Assembly (NCBI GenBank): GCA_022763185.1
Contig: JALEGL010000006.1
Location: 31,793-95,792, forward strand
Direction: 5' to 3'
Source: a bacterium
Lineage (GTDB): Bacteria > Bdellovibrionota_G > JALEGL01
Length of the DNA stretch: 64,000 nt
Of the stretch, positions 32,952 through 42,170 are shown piece after piece (the first letter of the stretch is position 1; every line of letters starts with the position of its first letter). The position numbers were made by a program, and so were the translations under genes. Below the pieces are notes generated by a model. It made no database searches. It saw only the letters and a list, made by a program, of their open reading frames with translations, and was not told the origin of the DNA.

Positions 32952-34037
32952 ATGAAGTGTTATCGATTTTTGCTTATTGTATTTTTTGCTGTTTCCGTGC
33001 AGGGTCAGACTTTATGGCAGAGATACGGTAAAAATATTCAATATGAAGTTGTTGAAAATATTCCGTTTGACAGTGAAGATCAAAAAATTGAGTTCCCCAA
33101 TGATTCAAAACTAAGAAAAAAACTTACTCGGGATAGCACAAATTTTTTATATCAGTCATTGGTGATTGGTGATAAAGATTATGTTTTAAGAACAGTAGAA
33201 GAAAAAATAAATGAATTAAGTTCTGAGTTTGATTTATCAAATAGTGATAATCCTTTTTTAGATGCATTAAAATGGGCAGGAAAAACAGCCACTGAATTAT
33301 TAGAATATGAGTTGGTGGATCAAAAAAACCCTGATGGTATAGCTTCATTAAGTGAATGTATTAAAAATGCTAAAGGCGAGTGCAATCAATATACTGGAAT
33401 CATGACCATTGCATTTGATAAGATTAAAAGCCAATTTCCATCTCTTCTAAAAAATGTCTACCTATCAACAGAAAACACTGTTGATAATTTACCCAAGCAT
33501 GATTATCCAACTATTTTTTACTTTACTAAGGATGTTTTATATTTTACGGACTTTGATCCAACCTATTGGGATAATGAAGATAAAGACTTTCATGCTGAAG
33601 ATAACAGAAGGTTGACGGATAAAAATCAATTATTTTATATTATATTTTATAGAGATTTGGCCCAAACTTATACGGCTAGAGACTTGCTGTTTGAATTAGA
33701 TGAAAAGCTTTATAATCAAAAGGTTGAATTAAACTCTTTACAAGAACATGCAAAATTTGTGAATTTGATGTTGGTCTATAAAAGATTGCACAAAAAAAAT
33801 TCGGAATACAATGTCCTAAAACGTTTGATGTATTATTTTGATAAATATAATTTATTGGGTACAGAAGTAGATTTTAATTTGGAAGTTTTTTATGCAGCAT
33901 GTTTAATTGAAGATATCCAGCAAGAAAAAGGTTGGGATTTAATTAAAACAGAGCAGTTAACACAGTATCTCCAAAATGTAGACAAGAGTGATTGGAATTA
34001 TACTTATTTAGAGCAGCTTCGCCAGAGCAAGTTATAA
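32952..34037 (+). CDS. Exported protein of unknown function
   Basis: Unrecognised. Signal peptide of about 18 residues (CYRFLLIVFFAVSVQGQ), then a 340-residue mature part that is charged, Asp/Glu/Lys-rich and mainly helical. It has a Tyr/Phe-rich stretch (PTIFYFTKDVLYFTDFDP) in the middle, and TPR-like spacing in the last third (HAKFVNLMLVYKRLHKKNSE) may hint at an alpha-solenoid. ATG 32952 follows GGGGAAAAT by 5 nt and is preferred to the ATG at 32937. The 3' end faces the glycosyltransferase gene 1 nt away. Confidence 0.6.
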   Translation: MKCYRFLLIVFFAVSVQGQTLWQRYGKNIQYEVVENIPFDSEDQKIEFPNDSKLRKKLTRDSTNFLYQSLVIGDKDYVLRTVEEKINELSSEFDLSNSDNPFLDALKWAGKTATELLEYELVDQKNPDGIASLSECIKNAKGECNQYTGIMTIAFDKIKSQFPSLLKNVYLSTENTVDNLPKHDYPTIFYFTKDVLYFTDFDPTYWDNEDKDFHAEDNRRLTDKNQLFYIIFYRDLAQTYTARDLLFELDEKLYNQKVELNSLQEHAKFVNLMLVYKRLHKKNSEYNVLKRLMYYFDKYNLLGTEVDFNLEVFYAACLIEDIQQEKGWDLIKTEQLTQYLQNVDKSDWNYTYLEQLRQSKL

Positions 34038-34038
34038 G

Positions 34039-34743
34039 CTAATCATTTGATCGACTGTTAAGGTTTAAGTTTCTTTCATAAAGCTTATCAATGGTGTTTG
34101 GCTGAACACCCATAATAAATAATATTTTAGCAACTTGGTTGAGTAGGGCTTGTTTGTATAAACCATTTTTTTTAAAGCGTATAGATGAAGTTGTACTTAG
34201 GGCAGTGAATAAAATAGGCTTGCTGTATTGCTTTAGTCTCTTTGATAATAATGTGTCTTCAAAAATTTTAACATCGTCAAGCAAAGGTTGATGGTTTAAA
34301 AAACTCTTGTGTAAAAATATACAGTGATCAAGGTAAACAATATGCCTATATTTAAAGCGTATAGTATTGGAATACCAAGAAGTAAAATTATATAAAAAGC
34401 CAGTTTGATCAAAGCTGTGGGTGAAGCCACCCCACATGTTAGACTGTACATTTTTAAGCTGTTTAAATGCATCCATACTTAGAATAGATCGTGGATGATG
34501 TAAAACAATCACTTCACCTTTAGCATGCTTTAAACCTAAGTTTAGGCGAGCCGCACGTGAGCTGTTAGCCAGGGAAAAATAAGTTATATTTTTGTATTTT
34601 TTAATTATGCGTATTGTTTGATCACGGCTACCACCGTCTACACAAATCAGTTGAATATCTTGCATTGAGCTATAAAGATTTAGAGCCTTAGTAAAAAAAG
34701 GATTGTGTTCTTCATTGAAACAAGAAAAAATAATTGAAATCAT
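34039..34743 (-). CDS. Family 2 glycosyltransferase-like protein with altered acidic motif
   Basis: A short GT-A protein of 234 residues: MISIIFSCFNEEHN, then VDGGSRDQTIRI (35-46) and SSRAARLNLGLKHAKGE (61-77), which mirror a small GT2 family (TIGR04283-like). In that family the next strand ends in an Asp-containing motif such as FLHADT, which binds the metal-sugar nucleotide. Here the same place reads LHHPRS (81-86), with no acid. Either the metal is bound elsewhere or activity is lost. No membrane helix. It lies 5 nt after the CDF gene and ends the hydrolase-CDF-GT2 operon. Confidence 0.65.
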   Translation of the reverse strand: MISIIFSCFNEEHNPFFTKALNLYSSMQDIQLICVDGGSRDQTIRIIKKYKNITYFSLANSSRAARLNLGLKHAKGEVIVLHHPRSILSMDAFKQLKNVQSNMWGGFTHSFDQTGFLYNFTSWYSNTIRFKYRHIVYLDHCIFLHKSFLNHQPLLDDVKIFEDTLLSKRLKQYSKPILFTALSTTSSIRFKKNGLYKQALLNQVAKILFIMGVQPNTIDKLYERNLNLNSRSND

Positions 34744-34748
34744 GAGCT

Positions 34749-35621
34749 TTACTTTTCTTTGATATAGGGTTCAGTATGAATCAGAACATCCTGAATACCA
34801 GGCATGGTGGCTTTGATTTTATCTTCAATGCGATGGGCTAACTCATGAGCATCATAAATACTCATTTTTGGATCAACTCTGATGCTCAAGTCAACAAATG
34901 CATTGCCTTTTTTACCGCGGGTTCTGATATCATGACATTCTAAAACACCTTGAACAGAGAAGGCAATTGCATAAACATCTTCAGTGTTGATGAAAGCAGC
35001 ATCTGATAAAACCAGCATTGTTTCTTTAAAAATTTTAAAGGCAGTATAAGCCAAAAATACAGCAATAAATAGAGTTAATAGAGCATCTAACCAATAAATT
35101 TTGTAATAGACACAAACCAAAGTTACTAGAACGCTTAAAGAAACCCAAAAGTCACTGGCAGTATGGTGAGCATCTGCATGTAGAATATCACTGTTGTATT
35201 CTTTCGCTTTTTTCAATTCATAGCGAGAGAGAAAAAAGTTAACAAGCATGGTAATAAGCATGATGGCAATGCCAATAGGATGAAATTTGGGCTGTGAGCC
35301 ATGAATTATTTTATCAAGGGCGTGGGTAAAAAGTTCCCAGGCAGTTAAAGCAATAAGCGAAGAAATAACTAAAATGGCTAAAGTTTCAAACTTTTGATGG
35401 CCATAATGATGGTTTTCATCTTTAGGTTGAGATGCAAAGTAAACAGAAATTAAACCAATAATGCTGGCGCTGCTATCGGCAAAAGAGTGTGCGCTATCAG
35501 CCAAGACAGCCAAAGAAGATGACCATAAACCGTAAGACAGTTTTAAAACAGAAACAAAAAGATTGAGAAGTAATGCTAACCATAATACGCGCTGGCTTTT
35601 ATGGTAAGAATGCATATGCAT
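34749..35621 (-). CDS. FieF-like cation diffusion facilitator
   Basis: A second CDF metal transporter (290 residues). Six helices between 12 and 205. Helix 2 motif ADSAHSFADSSAS has D42, H45 and D49; helix 5 motif HADAHHTASDFW supplies the second half-site, the tetrahedral Zn2+/Fe2+ site of the FieF group. The C-terminal ferredoxin-like domain (about 210-288) is complete, ending LIHTEPY. Exports divalent cations from the cytosol. Between the alpha/beta hydrolase and glycosyltransferase genes with gaps of 33 and 5 bp, so one operon. Start Met 1 or Met 3 (MHMHS). Confidence 0.85.
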   Translation of the reverse strand: MHMHSYHKSQRVLWLALLLNLFVSVLKLSYGLWSSSLAVLADSAHSFADSSASIIGLISVYFASQPKDENHHYGHQKFETLAILVISSLIALTAWELFTHALDKIIHGSQPKFHPIGIAIMLITMLVNFFLSRYELKKAKEYNSDILHADAHHTASDFWVSLSVLVTLVCVYYKIYWLDALLTLFIAVFLAYTAFKIFKETMLVLSDAAFINTEDVYAIAFSVQGVLECHDIRTRGKKGNAFVDLSIRVDPKMSIYDAHELAHRIEDKIKATMPGIQDVLIHTEPYIKEK

Positions 35622-35654
35622 ACATAAAGCTTTATCACAGGTATAGAAGCTAAG

Positions 35655-36509
35655 TTAAATATTTTTTTTCTCAGCGACCATTAAAAGTGTTTTTACAATA
35701 AGGTCATGGTTTGACCAGGGAATGAAATGGTTGGTATCATCCAGTAGGGTAATGTTGGCGTTTGGAACCGACATGTGCTTTTGCATATAAGTTACATTTT
35801 CAACGGGTACCAAGTTGTCTTTTTTGCCATGCAAAATGAGTATGTTTTTTTTTGCTAGCTGCTTAAGTTCTGGCTTCATTGAAACCAAATCTTGTTTGAG
35901 ATGTAAAATTTCTTCATTACAGTGAATCAAGGGTTTTGGTATGAACCATTGAAAAACTTGCCATTGGGCAGGATATTGAAACCATTTGGTTTTTTCTAAA
36001 TTGGGGTCTAGAGATGCTGCTAAAAAATAGAGGGTATCAATATTAAGAGTGTCGCCAAGGGTTAAGGCCATTTTGGCAATTAATGGGCCACCATAAGAAT
36101 GTCCCAAAAGGGTAATTGAATAACTTGAATCAAAGTGTTTTTCAAGGATAGCATTGAGCATTTTAGCTTGTACGGCAAGGGATTCTTCTGGCCCTTGCGA
36201 AATAAACTGGCCGTACCCCGGTCTATCAACAACCAAAAGACCAAAGACTTCTTGTAGTTGTGGGTTACTCAGATATTGAGAAAAACTTTTCCAGGAGCCC
36301 GGTGATCCATGTACAAAGACCACTATTTTTTTATGTTTATGTGGATTGGAGTAGATATAACTTAGGTTTTTTTGACCGTAGCTTAACTGTTTAAATTGAT
36401 TGTTTGGGTTGTTTTTCACGGAAGCAGAACTTTCATGAATTAAGTTCTGATAAGGAAAACAAGCACAAAGAAACAGTAGCATAAAAATATAAAATATAAG
36501 GTGTCGCAT
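35655..36509 (-). CDS. Lipoprotein-type alpha/beta hydrolase
   Basis: A 284-residue hydrolase with a lipoprotein signal, lipobox LCAC (C17), so it likely sits on the periplasmic face of a membrane. Alpha/beta fold motifs: oxyanion block VFVHGSPGSW (64-73), nucleophile elbow LGHSYGG (S138), acid in LHGKKDNLVP and catalytic His in DTNHFIPW. Substrate unknown (ester, lactone or amide). First gene of an operon with the FieF-like transporter and a glycosyltransferase; no clear Shine-Dalgarno. Confidence 0.75.
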   Translation of the reverse strand: MRHLIFYIFMLLFLCACFPYQNLIHESSASVKNNPNNQFKQLSYGQKNLSYIYSNPHKHKKIVVFVHGSPGSWKSFSQYLSNPQLQEVFGLLVVDRPGYGQFISQGPEESLAVQAKMLNAILEKHFDSSYSITLLGHSYGGPLIAKMALTLGDTLNIDTLYFLAASLDPNLEKTKWFQYPAQWQVFQWFIPKPLIHCNEEILHLKQDLVSMKPELKQLAKKNILILHGKKDNLVPVENVTYMQKHMSVPNANITLLDDTNHFIPWSNHDLIVKTLLMVAEKKNI

Positions 36510-36601
36510 TTAGATCTATGTTATGACGGTTCAAGTTATTAAAAATACATACAATTGCCGGTAACTACCATGAATATATTAAATTTAAAATAAAATAACC
36601 G

Positions 36602-38212
36602 ATGACGACTTTGTTAGCAGTAATAAAAGACTATATTGTATCCCATCCGTATTTAAGCTTATTTTTCACAACCTTTATCAGTGAAGATGCAGCTTTTTTT
36701 TATGCATTGTTTTCACATGAGCACAACAGTATCTACTTAGCGGCAGCTTATATTGGGGGTATTGTGTTTGGAGATTTAGGCTTATATTTTGCGGGCTATG
36801 GGTCAAAGCGGCTACACAGTAAATTTATTTTAAAGAAAGTTCCAGATAATTTAGAGAAGATTAAAGGTGTTGAATCCATGGATGTTTGGCTGTTGATGAC
36901 GCGATTTTTACCTGGGACACGCTTGGTCACTTATACGTATCTAGGCTACCAAAATTATTCAGTGTCAAGGTTTATAGGTATTTTATCTTTAGCCACATTT
37001 TTTCAAATCAGTATGGGTTTTGCATTTGTTACTTTTTTTGCGCAGCATTTTAATGCTGAACAGTGGACACATAAAACACTGATTGCTTTAAGCGCCATGC
37101 TGTGTAGCATAGTTGTCTTTAAAACAATCATTTTTATATTGAAATGGAAAGAACTGAGTTTTGATGCATTTAAAGTGAAGCGGATAGCTTTTTACCGATT
37201 AATTTACAAAGAGTTTTGGCCATCACTTTGGATGTACGGCATGATGCTGCCTTACTTTATATATCTAACCATAAAATATAGAGGAATCAGTTATTTTCTT
37301 TATTGTAATCCCGCTATTTGCAACAGTGGTATTGTTGGAGAAAGTAAAAATGATCTGGATAAAATACTGCAAGCTATTCCCAAGAAGTTTTTATTGGCGC
37401 AGTGTATGATTGAAAAAAATAAAAACTATCAACTTTCAGAAATCATTGGTTTGATGAGAGAACATGATATTGGCTTTCCTTGTTATGTTAAACCAGTAGT
37501 TGGTCATAGAGGACTAATGGTAAAAAAAATAAACACTAAAGAAGAATTAAAACAATACAAGGATAATTCAACGTTCAGTTTTCTTATTCAAGAAATGTCA
37601 ACTGCAAAACAAGAGATGGGTTTGTATTTTATGAAAAATAAAAACAGTTTTGATATTTTTTCTATAACCGACAAACAATTTCCTTATGTGATTGGTGATG
37701 GAAAAAAGCAATTAAAGCAGCTTGTCATGCAAGATAGTTATTTAAAGTTATTTGCACCCAATTATTTTAAGAAACATTGGAAAAAATGGAATAGGGTTTT
37801 AGATGATAAAGAAAAGTTTTTCTTAACAGAAGAGGGTAATCATAACCAGGGTTGTATTTTTAAAAATGGTGCACACTACAATAATAAAAAACTTAAAAAC
37901 ATATTGAATACTATTTTAAACAATGTTGAGGGAATTAATATTGGAAGATTTGACTTAAAATATAATTTAAAAGCCAATGAAATTGATGAGGAGAGTATAA
38001 AAATTATTGAGCTCAATGGAGGGAGTGCTGAGCCAACACATATTTATGACAAGGATACAAGCTTTTATGAAATGTTTTCAAGTCTTTGCCAACAATACAA
38101 CTATATGTCTAGGGTAGGAAAAGAAAATTATGCTCAATTTCAACATCAGTGGAATTTAAGGTCTTTTTTAAAAGATTGGTTCAATTATATCAAAATAACC
38201 AAAAAATATTAA
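36602..38212 (+). CDS. DedA (VTT) membrane domain fused to ATP-grasp ligase domain
   Basis: Two domains in 536 residues. 1-185 is a DedA/SNARE-associated (VTT) membrane domain: FTTFISEDAAFFYALF (22-37), GDLGLYFAGYG (57-67) and TRFLPGTRLVTYTYLGY (100-116) with the essential Arg. DedA proteins are linked to lipid flipping and membrane homeostasis. 235-520 resembles ATP-grasp: YVKPVVGHRGLMVKK (295-309), YVIGDGKKQLKQLV (362-375), RFDLKY (449-454) and IIELNGGSAEP (468-478) with D451, E470, N472 as metal ligands. GDGK resembles cyanophycin synthetase and D-Ala-D-Ala ligase relatives. The cytosolic half would join an acid to an amine using ATP, perhaps on a lipid handled by the membrane half. -10-like TAAAAT ends 5 nt before the ATG. 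Confidence 0.7.
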   Translation: MTTLLAVIKDYIVSHPYLSLFFTTFISEDAAFFYALFSHEHNSIYLAAAYIGGIVFGDLGLYFAGYGSKRLHSKFILKKVPDNLEKIKGVESMDVWLLMTRFLPGTRLVTYTYLGYQNYSVSRFIGILSLATFFQISMGFAFVTFFAQHFNAEQWTHKTLIALSAMLCSIVVFKTIIFILKWKELSFDAFKVKRIAFYRLIYKEFWPSLWMYGMMLPYFIYLTIKYRGISYFLYCNPAICNSGIVGESKNDLDKILQAIPKKFLLAQCMIEKNKNYQLSEIIGLMREHDIGFPCYVKPVVGHRGLMVKKINTKEELKQYKDNSTFSFLIQEMSTAKQEMGLYFMKNKNSFDIFSITDKQFPYVIGDGKKQLKQLVMQDSYLKLFAPNYFKKHWKKWNRVLDDKEKFFLTEEGNHNQGCIFKNGAHYNNKKLKNILNTILNNVEGINIGRFDLKYNLKANEIDEESIKIIELNGGSAEPTHIYDKDTSFYEMFSSLCQQYNYMSRVGKENYAQFQHQWNLRSFLKDWFNYIKITKKY

Positions 38213-39621
38213 GATATCTCTAAAATTTCAAGAGCCGTATTTTCTATCATTTTAAATAATTGATGCAATTGATCTTGGGTCATATGAGGGTTAGCTAAAA
38301 TTAAGCGAATAATTAAGTCATCCCCAATATAAGCATAATTGATCATGGCTTGACCTGAATGTAATAGCTTTGTGCGTATGGCAAGGTTCAAGGCATTGTT
38401 TTGTTCTTGTGTTTGTTCTGGATGAATATATTGAAAACAAATATTGAGAGACTCCACTGGACCAAATAGTCTAAACTGAGGGTGTTCTTGCACACAGTTA
38501 GCAAAAAATTCTGCTTGTTTAAAAAGCCCATCAATATGATCATGTAGACCGTCATGTCCTAAGGCTTGCCAAGTTAGATATAATTTCAAAGCATCAACTT
38601 TGCGTCCACACTGGATGGAGATAGGCCCTAAGTTATACTCAGCTTCTGTATCTCTATAGATATATTTATCAGATGTTCCGTGGTTATGTGCTTTGGCTAA
38701 CATGCCTTTTTCTCTAAATAAAAGCATGGCGCACATGAGTGGAAGGCCCAGCATTTTATGGGCATCCCAAGCTAAAGAGTCTGCACGTTCCAAGCCTTGC
38801 ATAAGGTTTTTATGTTGTTTGTGCCATAAAACCGATGCTCCCCATGCCCCATCCGCATGCAACCATAGTTTGTATTGTTCAGTTACGTCAGCAATGGCAT
38901 TGATAGAATCAAAAGCTCCTCTGACAGTAGTACCTGTAGTTGCAGAGACAAAAAAAGGTGTTTGTTTTTTCTGTAAACTCTTTTCAATGCATTCTTGTAA
39001 ATGCGTTACATCCATTTTTCCATTGTCTAGAGTATTGATTTTATAAATATTGTTGATGCCAAGGCCAATAACATTGGCAGCTTTGGCAAAAGAATAATGG
39101 GCATCTTTAGACACAAACATACTCAAGTTATGCTTATAGCCATCTGTAGCAATGCTTGCGTCAAAGTGATTTCTTGCTGCCAATAACGCAGATAAGTTTG
39201 ATGCGCTACCGCCAGTGGTGAAAATCCCTTCACCCTGGTTAAAATCGGCTAAATTTAAACATTCGGTAATAACTTTTTTTTCTACCAAGGTTGCAATGGG
39301 TGCGGTTTCATAGGTGTACATAGAAGTATTAAAGGCAGTGCTGACCATTTCCGCTAAAAAAGAAGGAAAAGAAAACCCCGACCATAGTTGGTTGGCAAAG
39401 TAAGGATGGTAAGTTTTTGCACTGTTATCAATATAGGTTTTGATTTGATCAAAAAGTTGTTCAGCTTTGAGACCAGTTTGCGGCAGATCCAAACTTATTT
39501 TTTCTTGCCTTTCTTGCGGTGATAGATAATCAATTATGGCTGTTGGTTTATCAAAGCTTAAGCTCTCATGAATTAAATTGAGAACTTTTTGTGTTAATTC
39601 TAGATCAAAATGCTGTTGCAT
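38209..39621 (-). CDS. Group II PLP-dependent decarboxylase
   Basis: 470 residues of the glutamate / aromatic-amino-acid / cysteine-sulfinate decarboxylase family. Motifs: TTGGSASNLSALLAAR (135-150), AHYSFAKAA with H175 stacking on PLP, LHADGAWG (D257) and WDAHKMLG with the Schiff-base K289. It would convert an amino acid to its amine and CO2. Substrate is not decided by these motifs. TATGAC ends six bases before the ATG with no Shine-Dalgarno, so a leaderless start is possible. The 3' end overlaps the DedA-ATP-grasp gene by 4 bp, convergently. Confidence 0.8.
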   Translation of the reverse strand: MQQHFDLELTQKVLNLIHESLSFDKPTAIIDYLSPQERQEKISLDLPQTGLKAEQLFDQIKTYIDNSAKTYHPYFANQLWSGFSFPSFLAEMVSTAFNTSMYTYETAPIATLVEKKVITECLNLADFNQGEGIFTTGGSASNLSALLAARNHFDASIATDGYKHNLSMFVSKDAHYSFAKAANVIGLGINNIYKINTLDNGKMDVTHLQECIEKSLQKKQTPFFVSATTGTTVRGAFDSINAIADVTEQYKLWLHADGAWGASVLWHKQHKNLMQGLERADSLAWDAHKMLGLPLMCAMLLFREKGMLAKAHNHGTSDKYIYRDTEAEYNLGPISIQCGRKVDALKLYLTWQALGHDGLHDHIDGLFKQAEFFANCVQEHPQFRLFGPVESLNICFQYIHPEQTQEQNNALNLAIRTKLLHSGQAMINYAYIGDDLIIRLILANPHMTQDQLHQLFKMIENTALEILEIS

Positions 39622-39866
39622 GCGCTTGTCATAACAGAAAAAGAATCAGAGGTCACTTCATTCCAGGGTATTTATCGGACCTATACTACAGTGCTGTATA
39701 TACGCAAAGAAGAGAAAAAATAATTCCACCCAATCAGACCGTTTTTGGGCAAGCCCAATTAAAACACCTTGAACAAAGCCCATTCTTTTTCTTCAATCCT
39801 GTGCCTTTAAACTTAAACCACTAAAAAACTATCATGGCTTTAGGTTATATCCACAAACAGTTTCTT

Positions 39867-41285
39867 TTATACAAAATCACCGATATGATGAATTTTCATC
39901 ATATTGGTAGCACCTATGCTGAGTCTTGAGCCAGCAGTGATAACAACAGTATCTTTCTTTTTAAAGATTTTTTCTTTGATTAAAGTTTCATCACCATAGG
40001 CAATGAGCTGGTCCATGGATTCTGCAGCTGGACTAATATATGCGCGGACATTACGAATCAAGCTCATCTTTTGACAGGTTTTTACATGCGGGGTTAGAGC
40101 GTAAATGGGGACTTCAGGGTGCATCTTGGATAGCATCATGGCAGTATTGCCGCTTTCAGTGTAAGTTACAATGCCTTTATGTAATTTTGGATCAGCAATT
40201 TTTGCAGCTGCATTTAAAACCGAGTGTTGCGGATTTTTAGGATCATGAAAATCCGGATGCCAAGAAAAGTCACGATGACTTTCTGCGTACTTGATAATTT
40301 TAATCATGGTTTTAACCGTATCCATGGGATATTTTCCAGATGCGGTTTCTCCAGAAAGCATAACGGCATCAGTTCCGTCCCAAATGGCATTGGCAACGTC
40401 CGTTGTTTCCGCTCTTGTAGGACGAGAATTGTGGGTCATGGATTCTAGCATTTGCGTTGCGGTGATCACTGGCTTGAAGGCTTTGTTGGCTAAACGAATA
40501 AGTTGCTTTTGAATCACAGGCACTTTTTCAGTTTCTATTTCAACCCCCAAGTCACCACGGGCAATCATAATGCCATCAACAAGTTTTATAATATTATCTA
40601 TACGGCGCAAAGCTTCAGGCTTTTCTATTTTGGCTATAATGGGGATATCAATCGCCAATTTTTTCATTTCTTTGCGTACAGTAATAATGTCTTTTTCAGT
40701 TTGGATAAAAGATAAAGCTACAAAGTCAACTTGGACATCTTTGAGCATTTTGATAGCCTTTTTATCTCTAAAAGTAAAAGCCGGGATATCCAGTTTTTTT
40801 CCGGGGATATTGATTCCTTGACGCTCTTTAAGTTCTCCACCAACAGTTACTTTGCAATGAATTTTTTGACCGGTAATTTTACTGACGATCAATTGTAGCT
40901 TGCCATCAGCAAGTAAAATTTTATCATTCTTTTTTAATAATGAAGGCAGCTTGGGAAAATCAACCGGTAAAATACCGTCTTTGCCTAAAACTTTTTCTGT
41001 TGTTAGAATCCAAGTACTGTTGGCCTTTAAAAAAAGTGTTTCGTTGTCTTCAAATAAGCCTAAACGCAATTTAGGTCCCGGTAAATCAGCCAGGATACCT
41101 ACAGGATGATTGACTTTTTGTGCAAGCACACGAATACGTTTAATAAGCTCTGCATGTTGTTCATGGGTACCGTGAGAAAAATTGAGCCTAAAAATATTGA
41201 CGCCTAATTTGATTAAGCGAGTGATGTTTTTTTCACTCCAACTTGCTGGTCCTAGCGTGGCAATAACTTTGGTTTTTCTATTCAT
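39867..41285 (-). CDS. pyk: Pyruvate kinase
   Basis: A 472-residue pyruvate kinase, converting PEP and ADP to pyruvate and ATP in glycolysis. MNRKTKVIATLGPASWSEKN starts domain A, then FRLNFSHG, domain B (residues about 70-170), AKIEKPEALRRID with the catalytic Lys, IMIARGDLGVEI (metal-binding), VITATQMLESM and DAVMLSGETASGKYP. The C-terminal effector domain ends at about 470. The ATG overlaps the SDR stop (ATGA), so it is second in that operon and may be translationally coupled; AGGAAA lies 5 nt before. Confidence 0.95.
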   Translation of the reverse strand: MNRKTKVIATLGPASWSEKNITRLIKLGVNIFRLNFSHGTHEQHAELIKRIRVLAQKVNHPVGILADLPGPKLRLGLFEDNETLFLKANSTWILTTEKVLGKDGILPVDFPKLPSLLKKNDKILLADGKLQLIVSKITGQKIHCKVTVGGELKERQGINIPGKKLDIPAFTFRDKKAIKMLKDVQVDFVALSFIQTEKDIITVRKEMKKLAIDIPIIAKIEKPEALRRIDNIIKLVDGIMIARGDLGVEIETEKVPVIQKQLIRLANKAFKPVITATQMLESMTHNSRPTRAETTDVANAIWDGTDAVMLSGETASGKYPMDTVKTMIKIIKYAESHRDFSWHPDFHDPKNPQHSVLNAAAKIADPKLHKGIVTYTESGNTAMMLSKMHPEVPIYALTPHVKTCQKMSLIRNVRAYISPAAESMDQLIAYGDETLIKEKIFKKKDTVVITAGSRLSIGATNMMKIHHIGDFV

Positions 41286-42124
41286 ACCGATTTCCTCGTT
41301 TTGTGGCTTAGAGTTTGAATTGGGCTCTTTTTTTGGGCTCTTTTTTTATAGTAATGAAGCATGATCCAGTCAAGCAGAGCAGGCGACATGCGTTGCAAAT
41401 AGACCAACAATTTACCCCAAAAAGTCAAATAAACCCTTCTTGTATTGGATGCTATGGCATGATCTATGGCTTTGGCAACAGACTCTGCGCTGGCGCCAAT
41501 TTTATTGGATAGACCTGGGTTTAAATGGGCATTGTTTGAGTTTTCTTGAAACTCTGTTTTGGTTAATCCTGGACACACCAGACTGAAATTAATGCCAAAA
41601 GGTTTCAATTCTAGGTATGCCGATTCATCTAAAGCATTGAGCGCAAATTTACTCATGCAATAGGCACTGCTTCCTGGGATAGAGCGGACACCTATAACAG
41701 AAGAGATATTAACAATATGTCCAAAGCCTTGCTGCTTAAATAATGGCGTTAACTTTTGCATCAACCACAAGGGTGCTAAAAGGTTGCATCTAAAAATACT
41801 TTCTAGGTTTTTATCATTGATTTGTTCAATAGGAGCATAGTAACCATAACCTGCATTATTGATGAGTACATCAATGCGTTTGAACTGTTGGTTGATGCAC
41901 TTGGCTATTTTGCTTGAAGTGGTTTTTTTTGATAAATCGCCGACAATGCAAATAGCTTTGGCACCCAAGTGCTCTAACTCTTTGGCTAGTTGCTGTAAAA
42001 GCTGATCAGATCTGGCGATAAGCAAAAAGTTACATTTGTATTTGGCCAAACGTAAAGCCGTGGCTCTACCTATGCCTTTTGAGGCACCGGTAATGACAAC
42101 GACAGATTCTGATGAAAGTTGCAT
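41282..42124 (-). CDS. Short-chain dehydrogenase/reductase
   Basis: A classical SDR of 280 residues: TGASKGIG (13-20 region) for NAD(P), NNAGYG, catalytic NISSVIG with the Ser and YCMSK (Tyr, Lys), then VCPGLTKTEF. Substrate unknown. I use ATG 42124 because it has TTTACA-16 bp-TATATC ending seven bases before it and fits the family N-terminus; the longer frame to 42193 would run into the VTC gene. Its stop overlaps the pyk start codon. Confidence 0.8.
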   Translation of the reverse strand: MQLSSESVVVITGASKGIGRATALRLAKYKCNFLLIARSDQLLQQLAKELEHLGAKAICIVGDLSKKTTSSKIAKCINQQFKRIDVLINNAGYGYYAPIEQINDKNLESIFRCNLLAPLWLMQKLTPLFKQQGFGHIVNISSVIGVRSIPGSSAYCMSKFALNALDESAYLELKPFGINFSLVCPGLTKTEFQENSNNAHLNPGLSNKIGASAESVAKAIDHAIASNTRRVYLTFWGKLLVYLQRMSPALLDWIMLHYYKKRAQKKSPIQTLSHKTRKSV

Positions 42125-42170
42125 GATTATTGATATACAAGGTCTGTTAAAATTGTAAATATATTGCTGT

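Noticed and set aside
39591..39824. 77-aa plus-strand reading frame before pyk
   Set aside because: Overlaps the start of the decarboxylase gene on the other strand; no ribosome site or domain.
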